64,000 nt of DNA from Tipula vernalis (taxonomy: Eukaryota; Arthropoda; Insecta; Diptera; Tipulidae), in contig OY282560.1 of NCBI GenBank assembly GCA_958295665.1, positions 195,735,812-195,799,811 of the forward strand, given 5' to 3'. Shown piece by piece: positions 44,351 through 56,470 of this stretch. The notes beneath the pieces are model-generated. The model saw nothing but the letters and a program-made list of their open reading frames with translations. It did not search any database and was not told where the DNA came from. A program made the translations under genes and the position numbers. How positions within the stretch are numbered: the stretch's first letter is position 1; each line of letters begins with the position of its first letter.

Positions 44351-46159
44351 AGTAGACATCCACTATTTATGATTTTGATTGAATGAGTATAACTAAAAAC
44401 AAAAATAGTATCAAATTGAAATTATTCTTATTATTATTAGAATACTTAGACTTCTTCCTATTTCTTATATTTAGTTTCAGTTGAACATTTATCATAATTA
44501 ATTTAAAAATTTCAAATTATGTAATTACTAATATACATTTCCTATCTAATTAAATTAAAGAAAAATTAAAAATAAATGTAGGAGTAATAGATATTACATA
44601 TGTTTGTTTATTCATAGATAATTGTTTATGTAATTTAAAATATTTCTACTTAACTATATAACATTATTTGGAAAAGTGAAATAATAAAATAATGTAATAT
44701 TAATAATAATAATAATAATATAATATAACAATTTGAAGTTTTTAATCTTACATAAATTTGAAAAATTAATTTGTATAAAATAAAATTTGTAAATAAAACT
44801 TTGTACTCACTGACAATATTAGCATTTATTTTTATTATACTTCTGTATTTATAAAATATTATTTTCATATTCAAATTAACTATTTCCTACGAAAAAATAT
44901 TCAAGTACTAAATGAAATCCTGTGTTGTATGTCCTGCTAATATAACATGGGAGGCCAGCTCCAGTGTTCTATACCATGCTAATATAACATGGAATGCCAG
45001 CAATCATCGCCGCGTCCCCTCAAATGCGTAAGCACCACATCATACAAATGTTCATACACAAATATTTTTACATTACATAAGTTGGGTGTAGCAGTAATCA
45101 CAAGCTTAGTTAAAATGTTTACAAATATGAAATTTATAATAAAATGCATAAAAGATTATTATCCATCAATTTTAGTACTTAGCATGGACTCATTTTAGTA
45201 CTTAGCATAGGCACACATCTATTAGTTAATTGCATCTACTAATGAGTAGTAAATCTCACCTAAATGTGGAAATTTACTTTGCTACACTCTACCGGCGAAT
45301 AGTCAAACAATTTTCCCTAAAGGTTGTAATTTCCTCGAAATGATGACTTGTAAATTCCAAGATGACCGTGATTTCGCCTAAATTACTGGTAAATAATATA
45401 TAATATAATATTTATCCCTAAATGACTGAACTGGAAATCTCATAGTTCCTCTACTCATATGCATCCGAAAACAAATTAAACATTTTAAATAATTTAATAA
45501 TAATATCAAATGTATAAACCTATTATTCATATCGTCGGATTGCGAGAAAAGTGACACATTTCAAAAATTGCCAATTTTGGGATAGTAGGAAATAAAATCC
45601 TTCAAATGTAACAATCTTTTATCTGGCAGTGTGTCACTTCTAAACTCCTCAAAGTTTTCAATAGATGTCACTAGTGACTTTATTCCAATTTGATTAATTC
45701 AACTGAAAATTTTCTGTAAAACCGACACATCACTGTATGATAATAAGGTGAGGTAAAAAGAATAAATTTATTTTCCGTAACATCGTTTTATTTCGTGTTG
45801 TGTCATTATTTCAATAAAATCATTAAGATTTTATTATTGATGATTTATACAATTAGAGATTTGGCAACTTTTTATATAAAATTTAGCGAGCCAAAAATCA
45901 TCAAATTTTCCCCCATCAAAAAAAAATTACGTGAAATTTAATCGTATTGGAGTACACAAAAAATACATTTATAAAAAATATTCCTATGTGTAAAAAAAAC
46001 GATCAATTGCAAAAGGAAGTAGTAAAAAGAAGTAGTATAGTCTCAAAAAGAAGTAGTGTTAGGGGTCTAATTAGAAATTGTATGAATACTGTATACAGTA
46101 TAAGAAGAGAAATCATTTTTTTTTTGAAATTTTTAATTTTTTTGCTGAAAAATTAAAAT
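44351..46159. other. Probable intron, no gene seen
   Basis: AT-rich. A near-duplicate GCTAATATAACATGG plus GCCAGC occurs at about 44937-44963 and 44978-45001. (TAA)n-like words near 44700 and AGAAGTAGT words near 46017-46058 are short tandem repeats. No domain in any open frame. Confidence 0.4.
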
Positions 46160-46570
46160 GTAACGAATGTCAACAGGCATTCGTTGCAGCGTGAGGGAAA
46201 CCCAAACCCTGGAATCAAAGAGATCTCGTGTTCGTTCTGTCAGAGACGGGGGTAGAGGATCTTACCCAACGTGGCAGACATTCCACTAGTCCGTCTCGGC
46301 TACCTAATGTGCCTCGCTGTCCGGTTACGTTGCGTAGCTCTTTGGTTTTTTCGTGACCACATCAATTTTCCTAACCGCGTCTTCGTCACCAAGTGAAGAT
46401 TATCCCACTGACCACTAACAATGTGACAGCTGTGGTAGAATACTTATTGATGTCATGCAGGTTTAACGAGGGCCACAAGATCTTTGTTCATGCAGCCCTT
46501 TTACTTCAGTCGCTAGTTCGTCCATCTTAACGTCCAAGATGTCCATCACTACGGCTTTATGTTTTCTTTA
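46160..46570. other. GC-richer island of unknown origin
   Basis: About 410 bp with clearly higher GC than the surroundings. On the minus strand, a short frame starts MDILDVKMDELATEVKGLHE (about 46540-46480) and soon stops. It reads like the start of an element-encoded protein, but I cannot assign it. ACGAATG...CATTCGT at about 46165-46187 is a small hairpin. Confidence 0.35.
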
Positions 46571-46715
46571 TACTTAAATGCAGTTCAAACTTTGAACATC
46601 ATGTCAATCACATATAAATATCTTGTCAAAGATCATACCTAAAATGAGGGTGATTCAGTCCATTCAAAGATTGAATCTGAAATTAAAAAGTAATTGCAAA
46701 GTGGTCATTCATTAG

Positions 46716-47123
46716 TTGTATATGAACAGCAAAGAAGTAGGGTTATCCATATCCCATTTAAAATATTTGAATGTCCAAATGAAATTTAATTTAACGAAAG
46801 ATACTACCAATAATATAGTAAAAGTGTCAAACATAAAAGTTATAAAGACTGAAAAATCTTCTCCTCAATCTATATTTTATAAAACATCGTACAGCGATGA
46901 AGCATTCTGTGAAGCAATAGTTATTAGAAATACAAACAGAAGCTCAACTGCAGCTTGTAAGTTAAAGCAGGCCTATTCCGCTAAACCTGGAATACCCGAG
47001 AAAAATCAAAAATACTTACTTGCTTTGGTAAAGGGAAATTATATACCAAAATATTATTCTAGTTTTTTTTTGAAAATTGGTAACTACTTAATTCAAATTG
47101 CTACTTATAATTTAATGTTTTGA
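46716..47123 (+). CDS. Unrecognised 135-codon open frame
   Basis: The longest open frame in this stretch that is not low complexity. It is Lys/Ser/Asn-rich. The C-terminal half, with ACKLKQAYSAKPGIPEKNQK and YLLALVKGNYIPKYYSSFF, has a balanced composition and resembles domains found in transposon-encoded proteins, but I cannot name a family. No signal peptide. It could be a transposon fragment; a host exon is less likely because no splice sites were evident. Confidence 0.35.
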   Translation: MYMNSKEVGLSISHLKYLNVQMKFNLTKDTTNNIVKVSNIKVIKTEKSSPQSIFYKTSYSDEAFCEAIVIRNTNRSSTAACKLKQAYSAKPGIPEKNQKYLLALVKGNYIPKYYSSFFLKIGNYLIQIATYNLMF

Positions 47124-47202
47124 ATTCATAGCTTTAAATTAAGTTCCAATTTTGATTGGTTTTATTTTATTGTTTTATATTTTAATCTATGTGTATACTC
47201 TA

Positions 47203-47330
47203 CTTAGAGGCAAATTTTATATAAATTTTTTGGATTCTACTTGTTTTCCGACATTTTCCACGAGTAAGTTTTCCACGTAAGATTTCAGATTTCCTGTTTA
47301 CTTTCAGCTATAACCACAAAAGTTTTTATT
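47203..47330. repeat. Relic of the foldback element family
   Basis: The order of words here (AGAGGC.ATTTTAT, TTTTCCGACATTTTCCACGA, CCACGTAAGAT, CTGTTTACTTTCAGCT, ACCACAAAAGTTTTTATTT) follows the right arm of the element at 38688-39986 (its 39750-39915) with divergence. A partial, old copy. Confidence 0.6.
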
Positions 47331-47757
47331 TACACAAATTTAAAACCAATATTTTATTAGAGAAATAAATTCGCCCGACTGATTCTAAGCCCATTCGATT
47401 CAGCTTGTGAATCTTTGCATTTAATGTCTATCACCCTTAGACTGTATCGACAACATGTGATAAATGTTTTTTAGATCAAATTTTTGACATTTATTTGATA
47501 AAAATTTCCCTAAATTTGTAAATTTTTATTATGCTGCCTGAATCATGTAATAACTTTTTTAAATAGCTATTTCACAGTCTGCCTAGTTGTTACTCGATTT
47601 TAACGGCAAGCAATCCTGTCATATTCAATGAATTGGCTTTTATTTGGTAGCGTTATAGCCTAGACCGACTATGGTTTAATGAATCCGATTTAGCTAAACT
47701 AGTTTAAGTTTCTTTGGAAAAACAAAGGGATTAGCTAAATCGAGGCTGATAAAGCAC

Positions 47758-48151
47758 ACCAAACAGTTACCCTTTAAGGGTGTAATGTCAATTTATGAAG
47801 TTCCCTGGGATTTTCTGTATTCCAATGTCTTGGGTTTGGTTTGTTCACGTGACTTGTGAGGTAGAAGTGTGGTTCATCGCTGAATCAAATAAATATCCGG
47901 TGATGTAATCTCCGTTTAGATGATCCAAAAAGTTTTTCTCAAAATACAACTCAATTTAGCTTTTTCTGGAAGCTCTTGAACCTTTGGATTTTATGTGGAC
48001 GATTCATTAAATTTCGAATGATTTTATGTGTACTTGTATGGTAAGCTTGGAAAACGCTTGAAAGTTTTCCAATATATATCCGTAGATTATCTTCAATAAC
48101 TGTCCCGATTAATTTAAGTTGCTTAACCAACCTAAATCTGGCAGATCTCAT
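47758..48151 (-). pseudogene. Mariner-superfamily transposase fragment
   Basis: Minus strand. The helix-turn-helix-linker part is in 48151-47951 (NLRIYIGKLSSVFQAYHTST, HKIIRNLMNRPHKIQ). After a shift, FSDEPHFYLTSHVNKPNPRH and TENPRELHKLTLHPKGVTVW (about 47886-47765) give the first catalytic Asp region of the DDE domain, FSDE.HF. The rest of the catalytic domain is absent. Confidence 0.7.
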
Positions 48152-50430
48152 TTTGTAATGTTGTCTGTTTAATTTACAAAAATAAAAAAAAATGAGTTGC
48201 GTAGAAAGGAAAAATAATTGAGAAATAGATGAGGAAAACGTCCCTGTAGTTCCGTTTGATAACGCTTAAACTAATTTACAAAATTCCGAAGCATTTTTGG
48301 TCTATTTGTAGACGTATTTTGAAATATCTTTTGGCATATATTGCAATCGCTTCTTCTCGGCTTTTATTAATTGAAATCGTAATTATTTGTAATTGGTAGG
48401 TTTTGATCTAAGAATGCTAACCAAATATTTTATTGAATTATTTCATGGTATCACGCCCTTATTATTTAACGAATACATCAACGGCCGTTGCCCGGGCAAA
48501 ACAGAGCCAGCAAGACAACTTCCGACTTTTCATTTATTTTATGATTGTCATTGTTATAAAGTAAGATTTCACTGCCATTAAACTGTTCTAACGTAATTTT
48601 ATTTGCCCTTCAACTTTGTTTGACCGACGAGAACTTTCTATTTTTTCATCTTATAAAACATTTCTATATACATAATATAACGAGATGCATAATTTATAGC
48701 ATTCAAAAGCGTTAAAAATTAAACAAGCTTTTCGAAATAAAATAAACAAATTTATGAATATTTAAAATCGCTAAGATGTACAAAAAAAAACAGAGATGGT
48801 AGACAACAATAGCATTAACACTTATATATGTATATAGAGCTATAACTAGATCGATTTTTATAAATACACTCTAAAATAAATTTGACTCTTAAAATTCTAA
48901 TTTTAAGATTGATTGCCATTGATATAGTAAGTAAAATGAAATCACTCGAAACGAAATCTTTGCAAAATTTGTATCGCAATTCATTCCCAAAAATTATTTA
49001 ATGGTTGAGGATAATTATTATACTTTTAACTCTATTGTTTCTATTTTAGTCTGTGTACTTAACGGTAATTATAATAATAATATCTCAAAAGAACATTATT
49101 TATTATTATTAAATCTTAATTAATATTTACATAATTAGTAATGAAAAAAAGCATAATAAATTATGTGATTATTAAATAGAAATTAATGTGATGTTGTTTT
49201 TGTAATTAATGTGTAAATATTTTATGAAGAATAATTTCTGGCTAAATTATGTATTCAACTCTGAGTCTCGTATTTCTATAGCTTTACAAAATTTCTCTAA
49301 TATCATGAAAATTCTTTGGAAATCCATTTTTTATTATTGTTTTGTATATTGCTTGCTTTGAACTTTTTTTTTGTGCTACTATTTTTCGGAAAAATCTTTG
49401 AAAAACTTTGAAGAGATGAAATGAAAAATTTTCTTCTTCAAATTCAAGGCGCAAACATTTTTTTTTTTTTTTTTTTTTTTGCTTTAAATAATTTGTATTA
49501 ACTTAGAAATGTAATTAGGTGGAAATTTTAATAAAATAATAATTACCATTTCTCATTTAGATTTTCCTGGAGTGGAGAGATCGTGATTGCGATGAGGATG
49601 ATGATATGGATAAATTTTTTTTTTGTTTTTTGTATTATAAAGATTTTGCTTTACAAAATTTCTAAACCGAGAAATAACTAATCTGATTTTAATTTAATAT
49701 AATATTTTAATATAATTTTGGTTCCGTTTTGTATATACCAACAATAAAATTAATTAAATGGATTTTTTTGTCATTTCACGACCCTTTGCGTGGATCTATT
49801 TGTAATGCTTTTTAAATATTTTTTGATGTAATTTGAAAAACAGTGTACGTGTACGGCTAATATAATGAGTACCTGTCAGAGTTCTAAATTAAAATGCACA
49901 GGAATGGAAAAGAAATTCCTAAATGTTTGAGATGGATGACAACTGCAATATAAGAAATAAACGAGTACTTTTACAAATTTTAAAATTTTAGTATACGACG
50001 AAGTAAGTTTCCTACTGTTTATTTATATAAATTAACTTTCGCACACTTTATTTTGAGCAAACGCTCATTCACAATGAAACGTGCAAAAAGTGGTTAACAA
50101 ATATTAATATAAAAATCTGGTTCCAAGGTTACACCGCAGCCGCTTAACTCTAGTTCTTTGCCGTGTGGAACATTAAAGATCCAACTATGCTAATTCTCAT
50201 GTAACGTACATTTACCAGATAAATATTTAATGGTACACATCGTGATACAGATCATAACACCGATGCACCAGGTTATGATTTTAGCAATATATCCAATTTA
50301 AAAAATACATATTTTTAACCCTAAATAAAAAAAATTAACTGGACTGACTGACACGAAAGTCAAAGCCAACTCCGTTTATGTACCACAAACTAAAAAAACA
50401 AAACCAAATACCACTAGAGCCGCAGCAGTT
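48152..50430. other. Probable intron, no gene seen
   Basis: AT-rich, with a T-run near 49459-49481. The frame 48393-48581 includes a GC-rich segment (about 48480-48530) but no recognised domain. Confidence 0.4.
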
Positions 50431-53400
50431 AAAGCATCCACATCAACATCCACAACCAGAACCACATCCAAATCCACATCCAAATCCACATCCACATCTA
50501 CATCTTCATACATATCCACATCCAAATCGACAACCAAATCAACAACGACCACAACAACCAAAACCACATCAAAATTCACATTCACATCCACATCCACTTA
50601 GACATCCATGTCCGCAATCACATGTACATCCACTTCCACATCCACATCCACATCCACATCCACATCCACATCCATATCCACATCCACATCCAAATCAACA
50701 CTCACATCCACATCCACAAGGACATCAACAACTAAAACAAAATCCACATCCATATACAACACATCCATGTCCTTATCCACTTCCACATCCAAATCCACAA
50801 CTACATCAATAACCAGAGCCACATCCATATTCACATAAACATCTACATCTACATCCACATCCACATCCACATCCACTTCAACATCCACATCCACATCCAC
50901 ATCCACATCCACATCCACATCCACATCCACATCCACATCCACATCCACATCCACATCCACATCCACATCCACATCCACATCCACATCCACATCCACATCC
51001 ACATCCACATCCACATCCACATCCACATCCACATCCACATCCACATCCACATCCACATCCACATCCACATCCACATCCACATCCACATCCACATCCACAT
51101 CCACATCCACATCCACATCCACATCCACATCCACATCCACATCCACATCCACATCCACATCCACATCCACATCCACATCCACATCCACATCCACATCCAC
51201 ATCCACATCCACATCCACATCCACATCCACATCCACATCCACATCCACATCCACATCCACATCCACATCCACATCCACATCCACATCCACATCCACATCC
51301 ACATCCACATCCACATCCACATCCACATCCACATCCACATCCACATCCACATCCACATCCACATCCACATCCACATCCACATCCACATCCACATCCACAT
51401 CCACATCCACATCCACATCCACATCCACATCCACATCCACATCCACATCCACATCCACATCCACATCCACATCCACATCCACATCCACATCCACATCCAC
51501 ATCCACATCCACATCCACATCCACATCCACATCCACATCCACATCCACATCCACATCCACACCCACATTCACATCCACATCCACATCCACATCCACATCC
51601 ACATCCACATCCACATCCACATCCACATCCACATCCACATCCACATCCACATCCACATCCACATCCACTTCCACATCCACATCCACATCCACATCCACAT
51701 CCACATCCACATCCACATCCACATAAACATCCACATCCACATCCACATCCACATCCATATACAACACATCCACATCCACATCCACATCCACATCCACATC
51801 CACATCCACATCCACATCCACATCCACATCCACATCCACATCCACATCCACATCCACATCCACATCCACATCCACATCCACATCCACATCCACATCCACA
51901 TCCACATCCACATCCACATCCACATCCACATCCACATCCACATCCACATCCACATCCACATCCACATCCACATCCACATCCACATCCACATCCACATCCA
52001 CATCCACATCCACATCAACATCCACATCCACATCCATATCCACATCCACATCCACATCCACATCCACATCCACATCAATATCCATATCCACATCCACATC
52101 CAAATCCATATCCACATCCACATCCTCATCCACATCCACATCCACATCCACATCCACATCCACATCCACATCCACATCCACATCCACATCCACATCCACA
52201 TCCACATCCACATCCACATCCACATCCACATCCACATCACATACACATTCAAATCCACATCCACATCAACATCCACATCCACATCCACATCCACATCCAC
52301 ATCCACATCCACATCCACATCCACATCCACATCCACATCCACATCCACATCCACATCCACATCCACATCCACATCCACATCCACATCCACATCCACATCC
52401 ACATCCACATCCACATCCACATCCACATCCACATCCACATCCACATCCACATCCACATCCACATCCACATTCACATCCACATCCACATCCACATTCACAT
52501 TCACATCCACATCCACATCCACATCCACATCCACATCCACATCCACATCCACATCCACATCCACATCCACATCCACATCCACATCCACATCCACATCCAC
52601 ATCCACATCCACATCCACATTCACATTCACATCCACATCCACATTCACATCCACATCCACATCCACATCCACATCCACATCCACATCCACATACACATCC
52701 ACATCCACATCCACATCCACATCCACATCCACATCCACATCCACATCCACATCCACATCCACATCCACATCCACATCCACATCCACATCCACATCCACAT
52801 CCACATCCACATCCACATCCACATCCACATCCACATCCACATCCACATCCACATCCACATCCACATCCACATCCACATCCACATCCACATCCACATCCAC
52901 ATCCACATCCACATCCACATCCACATCCACATCCACATCCACATCCACATCCACATCCACATCCACATCCACATCCACATCCACATCCACATCCAACATC
53001 CACATCCACATCCACATCCACATCCACATCCACATCCACATCCACATCCACATCCACATCCACATCCACATCCACATCCACATCCACATCCACATCCACA
53101 TCCACATCCACATCCACATTTACATCCACATCCACATCCACATCCACACCCACATCCATATTCACATCCACATTCACATCCACATCCACATCCACATCCA
53201 CATCCACATCCACATCCACATCCACATCCACATCCACATCCACATCCACATCCACATCCACATCCACATCCACATCCACATCCACATCCACATCCACATC
53301 CACATCCACATCCACATCCACATCCACATCCACATCCACATCCACATCCACATCCACATCCACATCCACATCCACATCCACATCCACATCCACATCCACA

Positions 53401-54693
53401 TCCACATCCACATCCATATCCACAACCACATCCATATCCACATCCAGATCCTCATCCACATCCACATCCACATCCACATCCACATCCACATCCACATCCA
53501 CATCCACATCCACATCCACATCCACATCCACATCCACATCCACATCCACATCCACATCCACATCCACATCCACATCCACATCCACATCCACATCCACATC
53601 CACATCCACATCCACATCCACATCCACATCCACATCCACATCCACATCCACATCCACATCCACATCCACATCCACATCCACATCCACATCCACATCCACA
53701 TCCACATCCACATCCACATCCACATCCACATCCACATCCACATCCACATCCACATCCACATCCACATCCACATCCACATCCACATCCACATCCACATCCA
53801 CATCCACATCCACATCCACATCCACATCCACATCCACATCCACATCCACATCCACATCCACATCCACATCCACATCCACATCCACATCCACATCCACATC
53901 CACATCCACATCCACATCCACATCCACATCCACATCCACATCCACATCCACATCCACATCCACTTACACATCCACATCCACATCCACATCCACATCCACA
54001 TCCACATCCACATCCACATCCACATCCACATCCACATCCACATCCACATCCACATCCACATCCACATCCACATCCACATCCACATCCACATCCACATCCA
54101 CATCCACATCCACATCCACATCCACATCCACATCCACATCCACATCCACATCCACATCCACATCCACATCCACATCCACATCCACATCCACATCCACATC
54201 CACATCCACATCCACATCCACATCCACATCCACATCCACATCCACATCCACATCCACATCCACATCCACATCCACATCCACATCCACATCCACATCCATA
54301 TCCACATCCACATCCACATTCACATCCACATCCACATCCACATCCACATCCACATCCACATCCACATCCACATCCACATCCACATCCACATCCACATCCA
54401 CATCCACATCCACATCCACATCCACATCCACATCCACATCCACATCCACATCCACATCCACATCCACATCCACATCCACATCCACATCCACATCCACATC
54501 CACATCCACATCCACATCCACATCCACATCCACATCCACATCCACATCCACATCCACATCCACATCCACATCCACATCCACATCCACATCCACATCCACA
54601 TCCACATACACATCCACATCCACATCCACATCCACATACACATCCACATCCACATCCACATCCACATCCACATCCACATCCACATCCACATTC
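50431..54693. repeat. Hexanucleotide CCACAT array, 4.26 kb
   Basis: About 700 copies of CCACAT on the plus strand (ATGTGG on the minus). The left 450 bp (50431-50880) are degenerate with many AAATCC, CAACC and CTTCC variants; from 50880 it is mostly exact, with short variant blocks near 51560, 51670-51770, 52015-52130, 52240, 52470-52650, 52990, 53120-53180, 53415-53460, 53965, 54295-54320 and 54606-54640. Because the unit is 6 bp and has no stop in any frame, all six frames stay open for long distances (Asp-Val, Met-Trp and Cys-Gly repeats on the minus strand; Pro-His, Thr-Ser and His-Ile on the plus). These are not genes. Confidence 0.98.
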
Positions 54694-55580
54694 ATACCCC
54701 TATCATGATTCTCGCCTCGCCGAACGATTCACCGTGATTTTTAAAGTCGGGTGAGTTAGTTTTTCTTATTATGGTTTGCGCCTTTATTTTGGCGAATACA
54801 TGTATGGTAATATTAGAATGCATAAAGCACCACTGATTATTTCTTATAATTTTTTTGACATTTTCTATCATTTGGCAGCTGTTGTGTTATATTTGTTTTC
54901 AGTTTGTTGTGTTTCAGTGAATTTACATTTTTTAAACGTTTCAGAATTATGTATAATAAATATGTTATGCAGCGTTGATTTGTTATTTTTGATTTTCTAC
55001 AAAAGCTACAAATAAAAATAATGTAAAAATACACGTAATAATAATAAAAAATCTTATAATTATTCTTATACCCTCCATTTTTTATGTTGCTAAAATAAAA
55101 ACGAACATTTTTATATAGATTCGCCTAAAAATAGATGGCGAACAATTTTGACATTTTAGCTCGCTCACGGTGAAAACCATAATACGAAATTATAAATTCG
55201 CCAAATTCAACTCGCCGTGAAAGTCAAATGTGAAAACCATGATAGGGGTATAAATTTTTTAAACGTTTCACAATTATAAATAATAAATATGTTATGCAGC
55301 ATTGATTTGTTATTTTTGATTTTCTAAAAAAAAATACAAATACAAATAATGCAAAAATACACGTAATAATAACAAAAAATCTTATAATTATTCTTATTCC
55401 GCCCATTTTTTATGTTGCTAAACTAAAAACGAACATTTTTATATAGATTCGCCTACAAATAGATGGCGAACAATTTTGACATTTTAGCTCGCTCACGGTG
55501 AAAACCATAATACGAAATTTTAAATTGGCCGACTTCAACTCGCCGTGAAAGTCAAATGTGAAAACCATAATAGGGGTATT
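54694..55580. mobile_element. MITE with duplicated right portion
   Basis: The left end ATACCCCTATCATG begins at the last base of the hexamer array. Its inverted counterpart CATGATAGGGGTAT ends at 55251, and a second copy of the right end, CATAATAGGGGTAT, ends at 55580. The right about 325 bp (54927-55251) are repeated in tandem at 55255-55580 with few differences. Sub-terminal GGCGA/TCGCC words (CTCGCCGTGAAAGTC) recur in inverted order. No coding capacity. Confidence 0.82.
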
Positions 55581-56011
55581 AATTCTTCTAAAAATCCATT
55601 CTGTTATAGTTTATAGTTTTGTTGTAATTTTCTGGTAAATAATCCGACTGCTAAGTACGAAATACGTACTAAACTATCCTATATAATAGCAGAGTAAAAC
55701 TTCTTCGTATTCCATTTTTACATTTAGAGGGACATTTGATTTATTGTTAAAAATATTCGACATATTTAACCATTCTTTTCCGTGTGTAGGAGTCAAATTG
55801 TCCCCAGTCGATTAAAAAAAAAACGTTTCTTATTATTTAAATGGCACATAATCTATAAGTTGGCCTTAATTAACACCTTATACACGGAATACAATGAAAA
55901 GCGGGCCCAAATTGCTTTGAAGTTTTGTGATTGCTTGCCAGTAAAAATAGTTAGTTCTTGTTGTAAATATATGTAGTTATTATTCTTTTCGATAGAGTTT
56001 ATATTCCTGGG
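55581..56011. other. Spacer before the piggyBac fragment
   Basis: AT-rich. The 64-codon frame at 55782-55976 shows no domain. It may include 5' sequence of the piggyBac relic, but no terminal repeat was found. Confidence 0.35.
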
Positions 56012-56470
56012 ATGTCAGATGAAGAGGGAATAACAAACGATTGCGACGAGGTTCAACAAGAAAAACCGATAAAAGTTTGTGATTACGTGGAGGATGAGTA
56101 TTTAGAGCCGGCAAATTTTGATGATGATGAAAACTTTTAACTTGGCGCTAACGATCAATATCAACCATATGTGGTATTAGGCCCAAAATAAAAATGCATC
56201 CGAAAGTGGAGCTTTAATGCTACTTCGAGAAAGAGAAAGCTTGACGGTGCAAAGAGCAAAAAATCTAACCACTTAGTTACTAGGTTTCAAAAAATCACCC
56301 CAGAAACATTAGTGAATATTATCGGGGCTGAGACCAATAGAAAAGCGCTGCAGTTTTTTAAAATGAATAGCAATATAACAGAAAAACACGGTGCTTGGTA
56401 TGATTCTAATTCGGTGGAAATGTTTGCTCTGATCGGCATTTTAGTTTACGCTGGCGCTCATAAGAACTAA
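56012..56470 (+). pseudogene. piggyBac-like transposase, N-terminal fragment
   Basis: Begins MSDEEGITNDCDEVQQEKPI, acidic as usual for piggyBac N-termini. After stops (about 56138 and 56189) the frame reaches the conserved start of the DDE_Tnp_1_7 domain: VNIIGAETNRKALQFF, then HGAWYDSNSVEMFALIGILV and YAGAHKN at 56445-56466. It ends at a stop at 56468, before the first catalytic Asp. The C-terminal domain of a piggyBac transposase is found on the opposite strand at 9720. Confidence 0.72.

Noticed and set aside
48393..48581. A 62-codon frame with a Cys/His-rich end
   Set aside because: No recognisable domain; may be a repeat fragment, but there is not enough support to call it.
50376..54695. 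Very long open frames (up to 565 codons) with Asp-Val, Met-Trp or Cys-Gly repeats
   Set aside because: They follow from the stop-free 6-bp repeat unit; every frame is open and there is no unique sequence, start context or domain.
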